This document shows, in pieces, positions 1-8,599 of a DNA stretch of 64,000 nucleotides. The stretch is from Bacteroidales bacterium (GTDB lineage: Bacteria > Bacteroidota > Bacteroidia > Bacteroidales > UBA932), in assembly GCA_017429205.1 (NCBI GenBank), contig JAFRPH010000062.1:131281-195280 (forward strand). Reading direction: 5' to 3'. Position numbers and translations under genes: made by a program. The notes under the pieces are model-generated. The model had not been told where the DNA came from. It searched no databases and saw nothing but the letters and a program-made list of their open reading frames with translations. Within the stretch, counting starts at the first letter, position 1, and the number at the start of each line of letters is the position of its first letter.

Positions 1-1
1 A

Positions 2-400
2 TACGCCGTCCTCGGCCAACTGTTCAAGGGGTTGGACCGGAATGAGGTGCTGCAATTGACGGATTTCATCCTTGCAACGTATTGTAACGTTGATTTCCAA
101 CGGACAATCAGTTTCTACGGCTCGCTGGAGACCATGATTATCGCCATTGATTCCAATACCGGGAACGATTACAATTTCAAAGAGGAGTTTGTCGGCTATA
201 CGGATGCCGTGTATGCGAGAATGGGGGCTATGCTTCGGCGCAGGACCGGTCTAAGCGATCTGAAGGCTATCATGAAACTGCCCGAAAGCCAGCGTAGGGA
301 ACTATATGCCTATCTTTTAGCGCAAGGGGATTTCATCCCGCGGCAGGTGGAAAAGTATCTCCAACTTCCGAGTTCTGCCAGGCTGAAGGCAAAAAAGTGA
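2..400 (+). CDS. C-terminal part of a probable RAYT-like (REP-associated) transposase, truncated by the window edge
   Basis: The reading frame is open from the first bases of the window and ends at a TGA, so only the C-terminal ~132 residues are visible and the true start lies upstream. The stretch around SLETMIIAIDSNTGNDYNFK and the tail RRELYAYLLAQGDFIPRQVE followed by KYLQLP resemble the C-terminal region of Bacteroidota Y1/HUH transposases, where a short helical domain (lots of Arg, then an LxxLL/RQ...L.LP pattern) follows the catalytic domain. The tail also parallels that of the transposase gene at 37300. The HUH and Tyr catalytic motifs would lie outside the window, so the call is by resemblance only. 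Base composition is more AT-rich than in the metabolic genes. Confidence 0.4.
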   Translation, partial: YAVLGQLFKGLDRNEVLQLTDFILATYCNVDFQRTISFYGSLETMIIAIDSNTGNDYNFKEEFVGYTDAVYARMGAMLRRRTGLSDLKAIMKLPESQRRELYAYLLAQGDFIPRQVEKYLQLPSSARLKAKK

Positions 401-592
401 GGTGCGTATAGTAAGCTCTTGATGCTCAGTGTCTTGCCTCGTGGTCTCTGTCCCGTAAAGGACACAGACTACAACGCAACTATTTGATTGACAGCCTTTT
501 CCCGTTTTTTGCCCATGTCAGCCTGTCCAACCAGCCCCGAATTTCGCATGGTCCCTACAAAAAGTGTAGATTATTTATGTTTATTTCACTTC

Positions 593-618
593 GTCATGCC
601 CGGCCTGATCGGGCATCT
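593..618 (+). repeat. Dispersed palindromic repeat, family A
   Basis: GTCAT is followed by the hairpin GCCCGGCCTGATCGGGC and ATCT. The same design (GTCATKCCCGRCYTGAYCGGGMATCT) occurs as a head-to-head pair at 10941-10999, at 39586-39611, and in modified form at 36964-37010. A degenerate second copy in the same orientation follows immediately. Confidence 0.75.
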
Positions 619-673
619 CTCGGCTTGACCGGGAAGAATGATGCGAAATCCTTACTGATAAGTGTTCTTCTTC

Positions 674-704
674 TTGTTTTATTCATCATTCAGCGGTAAA
701 TTTG
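674..704 (+). promoter_or_regulatory. Bacteroidota-type promoter for the small-peptide/LRR lipoprotein operon
   Basis: TTG at 674-676, 20 bp spacer, and TAAATTTG at 697-704 fit the Bacteroidota sigma-ABfr consensus (TTTG around -33, TAnnTTTG around -7). The predicted transcript would start roughly 35 nt upstream of the ATG at 746. Confidence 0.5.
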
Positions 705-745
705 CAAATTGTAGTGTAGATAACTCAAAAACATTAAGCTTATTT

Positions 746-937
746 ATGAATAAACTATCAAGTAGGGGATTCTATGAGGTCCCCGTTTGCGAAGTTCTCG
801 ATTTGATTCAGGAGAAGAGTTTTCTCGAAACGGAACCTTATTCTTCGTCAGAATTTTCTGCAAATCCCAATTGGGGCGGTAATGATCGCTCTGGAGGAGA
901 TTTGGGCGGTTCTGGTAGTAGCCACGTAGGTTTGTAA
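746..937 (+). CDS. Small peptide (63 aa) preceding a surface lipoprotein gene
   Basis: The ATG at 746 was chosen because it follows the promoter at 674-704; an in-frame upstream ATG at 662 lies before that promoter. The 63-residue product has no signal peptide. It starts with a hydrophobic/acidic half (GFYEVPVCEVLDLIQEKSFL) and ends in a Gly/Ser/Asn-rich tail. The pattern Y-E-x-P-x-x-E-[VM]-[LI] followed by F-x-x-[SN]-[FI]-L is shared with the 52-residue product at 5099, which also sits directly before a surface lipoprotein gene. The stop codon is 12 bp from the next start, so the two are almost certainly co-transcribed. Short proteins of this style are common in Bacteroidales surface loci; their function is unknown to me. 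Confidence 0.6.
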   Translation: MNKLSSRGFYEVPVCEVLDLIQEKSFLETEPYSSSEFSANPNWGGNDRSGGDLGGSGSSHVGL

Positions 938-949
938 TTCATTCACGAA

Positions 950-3900
950 ATGAGAAAGTTCTTTGTAGCGGCATTGTCCGCTCTCGCTGTCATCTCCTGT
1001 TCGCGGGACAGGATTGATCCGGTCGGATCAGATATACTTGAAGTCAAACCTGCCAAAATCAGAATTCCCCTCACAATTATCACCAGTAACCCTTCTGATT
1101 CCGAGACACGCACCGAGATGGAAGGTACTACCCCGTACTGGTCTCCCGGAGATGGCTTGGGTGTAACATCTCTTTATCCTGTGGAAGATATCGGAGGTGG
1201 TGAATTAAGTGCGGAGTTTCGTACGCGCTCGGATGATGAGTGTTATGTGGCTGAGTATTATCCGTTTTGGACTAATATCACCGAACGTGCTCTGACGACT
1301 GAGTTCACGGGCGATGTGGCGATCTATCCTCAGGAAGAGAATGTCCCGGAGTTGTTCTATGCTTATTATCCTTATCCCACTGAGCCGGAGTACCCTTGTG
1401 AGCCTGACTATCAATATCCCTATTGCGAGGAAGAAGACGGAACTACTCTCTATTATGGCCTCGATGGTGAATTGCTTGATAGCGAGGAAGCGTTTAACGC
1501 TGCTTGTGCCGAGTATGAGCGGGCGATGTATGCCTATTGGCAAGCGAATGAAGACTATAATCAGCGTTTAAGGCCAATCTATGATGATTTCCTTTCCGAT
1601 GGTGTATGGGTTGAAGGAGATGATGCATTTGCCAAAGTATATGTGAATAACAGACAGCATCCTACGCTAACGTCTTTTGACGGCACTTCTGATGTGCTGG
1701 TTTCTAAGCCCTTCGAAGTTACCCAGGAAACCACAACCATTCAGAACCTCAATTTCGCACGTATGACATCGGTCCTGAAGCTGGTTTTCGTTGATAGGAC
1801 GAGTGATCATATGTTTACCGGTGAACATCCGGAGTATGTGGGGGTTCTTGCTTTCGGTGAAGGTGGATCCGGCGGTGATATTGGCGGTGAAATTGATGTG
1901 CGGAGTTCGGGCTCCGGGTATTTCCCCCTCGCAGGTCCGGGTTTCTTGGATTTGAAGGCTGCTCAGTTGACTCCTTCTGAGTATCATCCTTACGAAGGGG
2001 GCGATCAGGATTACTATGGAGTAATGGCTGATTACTCGGCGTCCCGTAATTTCAAGGTCGGGACGAATGCTGTATATCTGCTTGTCTTCCCGCAGCAGTT
2101 GGAAGCCGGCACTACGCTTCAGATTGTAATGGGTGAATCTGAACATTTCAAGGGTGTCACTCGTTCGATTGTACTGCCGAGTGATATCGCTTTGAATCCG
2201 GGAAAGATGACAACGCTTGATATCAGTTTGTACGGTTGGGACCACGACGATATGTTGATTATCGCTCCCCAAGCTATCGAACTTGATGCTGACGAACTTG
2301 AACTGGAAGCTAACGGCGACCCTGGCTTGTTGACAGCGTCTATCCTGCCGGAGGAATTAGGGTGGTATCTTGACTATGATGAATGGCTCAATGTTCAGTG
2401 GAGTTCATCTGACGAGAGGGTGGTTAGAATCGAGAAGAATGAGGGTTCAATGAGTCAGTCACCCTATACCGTGCAGGCTAGGGTCATTCCCGTCGGCGAA
2501 GGCACTGCTACCATTACGGTTTCCTATGCCGGCTTAACCACTACCTGTGGTGTTACAGTTAATCCTGGTTCTCCCTTGATTCAGTTCTCTGAGGACCAGG
2601 CTGCCATCAAGGCGATTTGTGTCGCCAAATGGGATACCAGTGGCGACGGAGAGCTTTCAGAAAGCGAGGCTGCAAAGGTGACAAGCATTGCAAGCGGAAG
2701 CAGCGGTCCATTCTATGATAAACACGGATTCACTACTTTCCCTCAGTTTGCCTATTTCACTGGATTGACTGCATTGCCCGATTACCTTTTCTTCGGTACT
2801 GATTTGGTGGAAGCCGTTATTCCGGAGAATGTCGAGACGATGGGCCAGCGTGTTTTCAGTAGCTGCTATGATCTGGAATCGGTTCAATTCCTCGGGAATA
2901 GGGTGACGTCCATAGGTAACGAGTGTTTCATGTACTGCAACAAGTTGGCAGAATTTGAGGGCCCTCTTGCTACGCAGGACGGGCGTTGCCTCATCGTCGA
3001 TGGCGTTTTAGAGACCTTCTTGCCGAGCGGTTTAACCGCCTATACCATTCCTGCTTCTGTTCATGCATTTGGGAATAATCCTTTCTATCTGTTGAATAGT
3101 TCAAGCCTCTCCATCGCGCTTACGCTTCCTGATGGGATTCAATCCATATCGGATATGGCGTTCGTGAATTGCGAGGGTCTTGCTTCCATAACATTCGGCA
3201 GCGGCCTCGTCTCGATAGGGAATCAGGCTTTCTATAATTGCACAAAGCTTTCGAGTGTTCAGATTCCGGCTACGGTCAAGAGCATTGGCTCCAATGCTTT
3301 CTATCAGTGCCCTATTTCGGAAATCACCTTCCCGGAAGGACTAGAAACCATTGGAACGAGGGCTTTCTCTTATACAAATCTCAGGGAGGTCATTCTTCCT
3401 TCCACAGTAACTTCCTTCTCCGAGGCGTTCCGATTCTGCTCGAATCTGACTACATTTACCGTTCCTGCTAACGGAAGTATCGAAGAGATCGATTCCTATG
3501 CGTTCTCAGGCTGCTCCAACCTTTCGCAGGTTAATCTGGGCTCAGTCATAACGATTGGCCAGTCCGCGTTTGCTAGTTGCACCGCATTGACATCGATTGA
3601 TTTGGGGGCTGTAGAGACTATTTCTTCGTATGCCTTCCAGGGTTGTACTGGCCTGTTGTCTGTACGGGTCCCTGCGACAGTCACTTCCTTGGGCGCATAT
3701 GCTTTTGACGGATGCAGAGGGCTGGTATCAGTAGAGTTTCTCAACGATAACCTGAGTACGATCAGCAATTATTTATTCAGGAATTGTGTCAGTCTCTCTT
3801 CCGTACAGCTTCCTGCTTCCTTGACGACCATAGGCATGTATGCTTTCCAGTATTGTAATGCTTTAAGGGAATTGACAATTCCTTCCTCCGTCACTTCAAT

Positions 3901-4894
3901 CGGAAGATTTGCTTTCTCCAGCTGTGGGCTCCGTTCTCTTTCCATTCCCGAGGGAGTGACGACTATTGAAGAAGGGCTCTGCCAGGATACATATTCGTAT
4001 CTCACATCGGTCTCGATTCCTTCCACTGTCACACAGATTAAAGATAATGCCTTCAACAACAGTTATAATCTGAAGACGGTTGTTTTTGCTGAGGGTAGTG
4101 CTCTTGCGTCGATTGGGTATAAGGCATTTTACAATTGCTCTGCCTTGACTTCCATCGATCTTCCTGACGGAGCGACAACAATTGGCGACTCTGCCTTCTA
4201 TTCTTGCAAGAATCTGACCTCTGTTCATCTTCCTGCTGCGCTGACCACTCTGGGTACTTATTCATTCTTCAGCGCATCAAAGCTTACTTCCCTCGATATT
4301 CCGGATTCGGTTATTTCGATTGGCGATAATTGCTTCAAGAGTTGTAAAGGTTTAGTTTCTGTCCATATCGGCAGTTCGGTCCAATCCATGGGTGAGAGTG
4401 CTTTTGATAACTGTTCCAGTATGACGGAAGTCAACATTCCTTCTTCTGTCCTTACCATTGGAAAGAATTGCTTCAATTACTGTGGGAACTTAACCTCCAT
4501 CGACATACCTGGCTCCGTGCAAACGCTTTCCGAAAAGGCTTTCTATAATTGCCATGGGCTGAATTCAATCACCTTGCATGAGGGACTGGTCACGGTAGGA
4601 AAGGAGTGTTTCAAGTCATCGGCCCCCTTCACCGACCTTGTGATACCCGCTACGGTCACTTATATCGGTAGGGATGCCTTCTGGACGTATCCTTCTGGGA
4701 ACCTTCAGCGGGTCCGGATGCTTGGGACTACACCTCCCGACTATGAGACAGGCGGTCAGGGTCCTTTTATGCCTAAAAGTTCTTACACTAATGATTTTGT
4801 GATTGAGGTGCCCGCTTCTGCCCTTGAAACCTATCAGAACCATAGTTTCTGGGGTATGGGTAATTGGAGGAATTGGCTCACGCCGTTTGAATAG
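950..4894 (+). CDS. BspA-type leucine-rich-repeat surface lipoprotein with fimbrillin-like N-terminus
   Basis: The 1314-residue protein begins with a lipoprotein signal peptide (hydrophobic core, then AVISCSRD, lipidated Cys near residue 17). An N-terminal region with ETRTEMEGTTPYWSPGDGLG resembles fimbrillin/Mfa-like domains. An Ig-like Big2 domain follows around residues 440-540 (VQWSSSDERVV, then GTATITVSYAG). A single calcium-loop-like segment, WDTSGDGELSESEA (about 564-577), leads into some 25 LRR_5 (BspA/Treponema type) repeats of the form IGxxAFxxCxxLxSVxIPxS up to about residue 1270. The C-terminus (VIEVPASALETYQN) is the usual cap of such proteins. It should be exported and displayed at the outer membrane, where BspA-type proteins bind host or bacterial surfaces. 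It forms an operon with the small peptide at 746 and ends at a strong terminator. Confidence 0.85.
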   Translation: MRKFFVAALSALAVISCSRDRIDPVGSDILEVKPAKIRIPLTIITSNPSDSETRTEMEGTTPYWSPGDGLGVTSLYPVEDIGGGELSAEFRTRSDDECYVAEYYPFWTNITERALTTEFTGDVAIYPQEENVPELFYAYYPYPTEPEYPCEPDYQYPYCEEEDGTTLYYGLDGELLDSEEAFNAACAEYERAMYAYWQANEDYNQRLRPIYDDFLSDGVWVEGDDAFAKVYVNNRQHPTLTSFDGTSDVLVSKPFEVTQETTTIQNLNFARMTSVLKLVFVDRTSDHMFTGEHPEYVGVLAFGEGGSGGDIGGEIDVRSSGSGYFPLAGPGFLDLKAAQLTPSEYHPYEGGDQDYYGVMADYSASRNFKVGTNAVYLLVFPQQLEAGTTLQIVMGESEHFKGVTRSIVLPSDIALNPGKMTTLDISLYGWDHDDMLIIAPQAIELDADELELEANGDPGLLTASILPEELGWYLDYDEWLNVQWSSSDERVVRIEKNEGSMSQSPYTVQARVIPVGEGTATITVSYAGLTTTCGVTVNPGSPLIQFSEDQAAIKAICVAKWDTSGDGELSESEAAKVTSIASGSSGPFYDKHGFTTFPQFAYFTGLTALPDYLFFGTDLVEAVIPENVETMGQRVFSSCYDLESVQFLGNRVTSIGNECFMYCNKLAEFEGPLATQDGRCLIVDGVLETFLPSGLTAYTIPASVHAFGNNPFYLLNSSSLSIALTLPDGIQSISDMAFVNCEGLASITFGSGLVSIGNQAFYNCTKLSSVQIPATVKSIGSNAFYQCPISEITFPEGLETIGTRAFSYTNLREVILPSTVTSFSEAFRFCSNLTTFTVPANGSIEEIDSYAFSGCSNLSQVNLGSVITIGQSAFASCTALTSIDLGAVETISSYAFQGCTGLLSVRVPATVTSLGAYAFDGCRGLVSVEFLNDNLSTISNYLFRNCVSLSSVQLPASLTTIGMYAFQYCNALRELTIPSSVTSIGRFAFSSCGLRSLSIPEGVTTIEEGLCQDTYSYLTSVSIPSTVTQIKDNAFNNSYNLKTVVFAEGSALASIGYKAFYNCSALTSIDLPDGATTIGDSAFYSCKNLTSVHLPAALTTLGTYSFFSASKLTSLDIPDSVISIGDNCFKSCKGLVSVHIGSSVQSMGESAFDNCSSMTEVNIPSSVLTIGKNCFNYCGNLTSIDIPGSVQTLSEKAFYNCHGLNSITLHEGLVTVGKECFKSSAPFTDLVIPATVTYIGRDAFWTYPSGNLQRVRMLGTTPPDYETGGQGPFMPKSSYTNDFVIEVPASALETYQNHSFWGMGNWRNWLTPFE

Positions 4895-4915
4895 TCGTCA
4901 TTCTGCTTTTTTTCA

Positions 4916-4947
4916 GGCCCGCCTTTATTTTGAGGCGGGCCCGTTTT
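4916..4947 (+). terminator. Rho-independent terminator after the LRR lipoprotein gene
   Basis: A 9-bp perfect GC-rich stem (GGCCCGCCT at 4916-4924, AGGCGGGCC at 4933-4941) with an 8-nt loop is followed by GTTTTG. It lies about 20 bp after the stop codon at 4894. Confidence 0.85.
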
Positions 4948-5026
4948 GTATTATTATCAGCACCACACAGACAGTTTTCTAGGAATTACAGTATGGTCTG
5001 AAATTAGTGCTGATTATTCATATTTA

Positions 5027-5058
5027 TTTGCTTTATTCAACTATCAGGGGCATCTTTG
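5027..5058 (+). promoter_or_regulatory. Bacteroidota-type promoter for the second small-peptide/lipoprotein locus
   Basis: TTTG at 5027-5030, 20 bp spacer, CATCTTTG at 5051-5058 (one mismatch to TAnnTTTG). The start codon of the small gene follows at 5099. The same CATCTTTG variant with the same spacing occurs before the ilv operon at 58647. Confidence 0.5.
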
Positions 5059-5098
5059 CGGCTTGAAAAATTGCGAAAAATCAATTACTTAGATACTC

Positions 5099-5257
5099 AT
5101 GAAGAAGAGACTTACTTATGAAGCCCCTGAGGCGGAAATGATTCTTGTCCGCTTTGAGAAGAACATCCTCCTCAGTGGTGAAGATGGTGGTTATGGCGGT
5201 GTGCAGGAGCCTGGGCAAGGTTTCAATAAGCCCCATACTTACCGTGATGATTTTTAG
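5099..5257 (+). CDS. Small peptide (52 aa) preceding a BACON-domain lipoprotein
   Basis: ATG at 5099, TAG at 5255-5257. The product starts MKKRLTYEAPEAEMILVRFE, continues with KNILLSGEDGGYGG and a Gly/Pro/Asn-rich tail. There is no signal peptide or transmembrane segment. It parallels the small gene at 746 in size, in the motif Y-E-x-P-x-x-E-[VM]-[LI], in the Gly-rich end and in its position 11 bp before a lipoprotein gene. A purine-rich stretch within the intervening bases could be a ribosome-binding site for the downstream lipoprotein. The function is not recognised. Confidence 0.65.
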   Translation: MKKRLTYEAPEAEMILVRFEKNILLSGEDGGYGGVQEPGQGFNKPHTYRDDF

Positions 5258-5268
5258 GGAGGGGGCAC

Positions 5269-6414
5269 ATGATGAGACATACGCTTAAGACCATTGGTCT
5301 GGCCCTTCTTGCATCGGCCGCTTTTATCTCCTGTTCCCAAGAGGTGATTCCTGAAATTGAAACACCGGACGAGAAACCTATTGAGAACCCTATTGAAAAA
5401 CCCTCCATCCGCACCATCCAAATCAAGGCAGATGGCCAAGATACACGTCCCCAGATTGTAGGTACATCCTCTCTCTGGACTGAAGGTGACCGGCTTATGG
5501 TTTATCAAGGTTACGCTCCTGGAAAAGGGGAGTGGTTCGGAAACATGAAACTGTCCGAGGAAGGCACTATGAAAGATGGGGGCCGTAAGATGGACTTCCA
5601 GGTCGATTTCGACTATGTGGATCCTGAGGACGCTGAGTCGAACTGGACTGTGAATGACGAGGAATACAAGTTTTCGTATCGAGCCGTCTATCCGGCGGAG
5701 AATGCCGAATTCTATGGTTTTGGTTATGATGGTTACCTTGTTGTCACTCTGCCGGAAGTTCAGCATCCGACGCGGACTTCCTTCGACCCGAAGGCCGATA
5801 TCCTTACCTCCCGCCCTGCCTTCCTGATGGAACAGCCGGATGAATTGAGCGTGGCATTCAAGCGGCAGACCGCATTGGGCCAGATGACCCTGAAGGGATT
5901 GCCGGAAGGTGCTGAAGTATGCGCCGTGGCGTTTTATCCCTCTAAACCGTTGGCTAGAGAATTCGGCGCGAACGTTATCTCGGAAGAAGGAGACATGTGG
6001 GGGGAAGAGATCTCCAACATGAGTATCGTCATGCAAATGCCCGGGTGGGAGGTTCCCGCTGCCGGGGCCAGTGGTACAACGGAAATCCTGACCTCTTTCA
6101 TGACCAGCCCCTTCTCTTTGAGTGAAGGTGATGGTTTTGCTGTTCAAATCATTACAAAAGAAAAGGTCGAGGATCAAGACTCGGGCGAGCAGCAGGAAAA
6201 GTTGTTTGGATACGTTAAAGAGATTGCTTTCGAAGAGGGCAGTGGACGCGAACTTGTCTTCACGGCCGGTGATCCCACAATCTTCGCTGTCAACATGACC
6301 GGAATTGAACCGGTGGCGGAGTTCCCGGCTTTCGAACTGACATTTGACGAGGATACTGAGGCGGATTTCCCTCACATTAATGACGAGAATGACCCGTATA
6401 TAGAGATTCCTTAA
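5269..6414 (+). pseudogene. N-terminal part of a broken surface lipoprotein (fimbrillin-like region)
   Basis: The piece starts with a lipoprotein signal peptide (LALLASAAFISCSQE, lipid Cys about residue 22) and an Ile/Glu/Pro linker. A fimbrillin-like region follows (DTRPQIVGTSSLWTEGDRLM, later TLPEVQHPTRTSFDPKADIL). It ends at a TAA (6412-6414) just after a FELTF.D segment. The next codon, in the same frame, is ATG, and the reading frame goes straight on into a BACON domain (6415-6747). The same FELTF-linker-BACON unit recurs downstream, so the whole of 5269-8444 looks like one original gene of roughly 1050 codons now interrupted by a TAA, a TGA and a frameshift. The N-terminal piece could still be made as a 381-residue lipoprotein. 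The start at 5269 (or the ATG at 5272) follows a GGGAGGGGG stretch. Confidence 0.65.
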
Positions 6415-6747
6415 ATGGTTGCCGGCGGAGAAGATAGTGGTGGTGGAGATAATCCGAAGAAGGTTGGTACAAGGGCAAGTAGTATTGCAGCAGGAGGAGA
6501 AGTCAGGATCTCTTTCGATGTCAATCACCCTTGGACTGTCAGCTTCAGCGAGCCTTGGTTGTCCGCATTCGATGTTCATAGTCGTTCTGACTATGGCGAA
6601 TTCAAAATTTCTGCGGAAACGAATCTTACGGGAGCTCCTCGCGAAGCGACGATGACTATCGCTAGCCAGATTTATGGCGAGGTGACGGTCCGCGTTATAC
6701 AGGAGTCGATGGTATTGCCTGATTTCGAATTGACCTTCTCGGATTGA
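6415..6747 (+). pseudogene. First BACON-domain fragment of the broken lipoprotein
   Basis: This is the same reading frame as the preceding fragment, separated only by its TAA. The 110 codons form one BACON (Bacteroidetes-associated carbohydrate-binding often N-terminal) module. Visible elements are GGEVRISFDVNHPWTVSFSE, then PREATMTIAS and VTVRVIQES. It ends DFELTFSD and TGA at 6745-6747. The TAAATG junction would allow translational re-initiation, but the piece has no signal peptide and by itself would remain in the cytoplasm, so a decayed gene is the simpler reading. It is near-identical in key motifs to the second BACON module downstream. Confidence 0.6.
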
Positions 6748-6755
6748 ACGCTTGA

Positions 6756-8444
6756 AGAGTTCCCCGAATTGGCGGAAGGAAGACTGGATCTGCCCTACTG
6801 GTCAGTGGTGGTGGAGGTCCGAAGAAGACCAGAGCTGAGGCGGGAGATTATATCGAACTCGTTTTTGAAATCTCCCACCCTTGGACAGTCAGTTTCAGTG
6901 AATCCTGGTTGACGTCAAATCCCATGAGTGGCGGCCCTAGCTACGTGGATGACGATGGGGATGTGCAATATAGGTGGTTTAATCTTTATGCTACTCCGAA
7001 TGATACCGGTGCCCCTCGCGAGGCGACGATGACCATCGCCAGCCAGGCTTATGGCGAGGTGACGGTCAGGGTCGTACAAGAGACTTTTGTCTATCCTCGC
7101 TCGGCCAGTGTCATTCCACCGGCTTCCGCCACACCGTTCGCTCCCTTCCAGTTAGGTATTAGTCTTGATACGGACAACCCTGACGATTACGAGTTTATGG
7201 GATATAATTTTATAAGTGGTGATGGCGCCCAAGCTAGATGGACCGAGGATGGTATTGTCTGCATTAACCCGGGTACATTGGCAGTCTATGCATATTACTA
7301 TAATCCTCGGACTGATTTTTATAAAGAGTATGATCCCGTCGAGATTACCATTGCGGAACCCGCGGCTCCCAATCAGTGGTATTTCCTGATCAGGCGTGAT
7401 AACAAACCTTACCTGATTCACCGGGTCGGATCAACGGATATGTCGGTCGAGCTGAGCAACAATGAGTTGGCCCAGGCCAACGAAATGGCTTTCTCGGCAG
7501 ATGGTTCCACGGTTTATGTGGTGGGAGCTGTTCCGGGGGACAATGATGCCTTGATCCCGTGCCTTTGGACTTACGACGGCTTAACGGCCAGCCGGACCGA
7601 TTATTCCGACTATCCGAATCTGAGGGCAACCGATCTGGCTATCGATAATTCTGATGTATACATCCTCGTTTCCGATTCGTCTCCCGAAGGATCCATCGAT
7701 TTCCTTGTCTTGAAGAACGGTGAGGAGGATGGACGTTATATTCTCAATCCTTCCTATGAGCCCCGCTACAACATTTCAGATATCACGGCTGAGGGAGGCA
7801 AATACTATTTGTGCGGTGCCAATATGCGCAATTCTGAAAATTACGACTCTCCTTATTATTGGAAGAATTTAACACTATCTTCAACTCATTACGCATGGCC
7901 TTTGCCGCAGCATGATTTAGGTAGCAGCTATTTGAGTAACCCCAGGTATTATCCGGAATCCATCGCGGTTAAGGATGGCGAACCTTATGTAGTGGGTAGT
8001 GTGCGATACAGTTATGGCGATTTTATGATTTTTCGCCGCGCTCTCTATTGGGAGGGGGACCAGGAAGCCCCGACCCATTTAGGCCCTTATTATTCGGGTA
8101 GCAGTACATCGGGGACTTACTATATGCTCCACAGTATTGTCAAGAGCAATGGCCATTTCGTTTTGGTTGGTGAGGTTTATCAGGACCATAATTCATACAA
8201 GGATAACTGGTCTCCTTTGCTCTTCTATGACGAATTGAAGACTTATGCTTCTATTCCTCTTGAGTACTCATCCGCTATGGCCGCTCTTAACGATGTTTGT
8301 CTTTACGATGGGGTCCCGGCTTTAGGCGGAACGTTGGTGGATGCAGGGAACACTCCTCATCCCGCCTTCTGGGAAGCCCCCTGGAAAGAACCGTTCCAGT
8401 GGCCGAATGACAGCGATACGATTGTCGACTTCCTCGTGAAATAA
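6756..8444 (+). pseudogene. Second BACON module plus propeller-like C-terminal domain, frameshifted remainder of the lipoprotein
   Basis: This frame is offset from the two upstream fragments. It is open from 6756 and reads LVSGGGGPKKTRAEAG, EISHPWTVSFSESWL, then APREATMTIASQAYGEVTVR, a second BACON module matching the first. A short Ig-like segment follows (about 7100-7360). The rest carries repeated blade-like motifs (NEMAFSADGSTVYVVGAV, ATDLAIDNSDVYILV, ESIAVKDGEPYVVGSV, ALNDVCLYDGVPALGG), which suggest a beta-propeller. No good start codon exists at the 5' end; the first start-like codon is a TTG at 6909 inside the BACON module. Upstream, the expected FELTF linker is in the other frame, which places the frameshift at about 6770-6800. 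Confidence 0.6.
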
Positions 8445-8457
8445 CCCCGCCGCTTGT

Positions 8458-8491
8458 CTCGTGAGCAAAAAGAGCCTGTTTTGATCACGAG
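8458..8491. terminator. First of two similar hairpins downstream of the lipoprotein gene
   Basis: CTCGTGAGCAAAA (8458-8470) pairs with TTTTGATCACGAG (8479-8491) with one mismatch at 8484. It starts 14 bp after the stop at 8444. Its arm repeats the arm of the next hairpin. Confidence 0.55.
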
Positions 8492-8505
8492 AGTTGTGAA
8501 ATGAT

Positions 8506-8552
8506 GAGTTCGTGAGCAAAAATGCCTCTTTTTGCTCACGAACTCGTTTTTT
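8506..8552. terminator. Strong rho-independent terminator, 17-bp perfect stem
   Basis: GAGTTCGTGAGCAAAAA (8506-8522) and TTTTTGCTCACGAACTC (8529-8545) form a perfect 17-bp stem with a 6-nt loop, followed by GTTTTTTG. The T-rich end also supplies the -33 TTG of the next promoter. Confidence 0.85.
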
Positions 8553-8581
8553 GTCCTTCTCGCGAATATTCCGTACTTTTG
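8551..8581 (+). promoter_or_regulatory. Bacteroidota-type promoter of the nucleotide-sugar operon
   Basis: TTG (8551-8553), 20 bp, TACTTTTG (8574-8581). The ATG of the epimerase gene is 18 bp downstream, giving a very short leader. Confidence 0.6.
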
Positions 8582-8599
8582 TATGTTATACTGATTGCA

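Larger units (their letters stand above)
401..745. other. Intergenic stretch with a dispersed palindrome and a promoter; no convincing gene
   Basis: No credible gene is seen in these 345 bases. One copy of a dispersed palindromic repeat lies at 593-618, followed by a degenerate second copy (about 619-640). A Bacteroidota-type promoter for the next small gene lies at 674-704. An open frame across 484-699 mainly translates the repeat and is rejected as a gene. Confidence 0.7.

Noticed and set aside
484..699. 71-codon open frame in the first intergenic stretch
   Set aside because: Its translation is largely that of the palindromic repeat (HARPDRASLGLTG) followed by low-complexity hydrophobic codons; no start signal or homology-like motif.
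6412..6747. Stop-codon reassignment as an explanation of the interrupted lipoprotein gene
   Set aside because: TAA, TAG and TGA all act as ordinary stops in the other genes of the window, and the third disruption is a frameshift, which recoding of stops would not explain.
8522..8599. Earlier start of the epimerase at 8522
   Set aside because: That start lies inside the terminator hairpin and upstream of the promoter; the Rossmann motif begins correctly from 8600.
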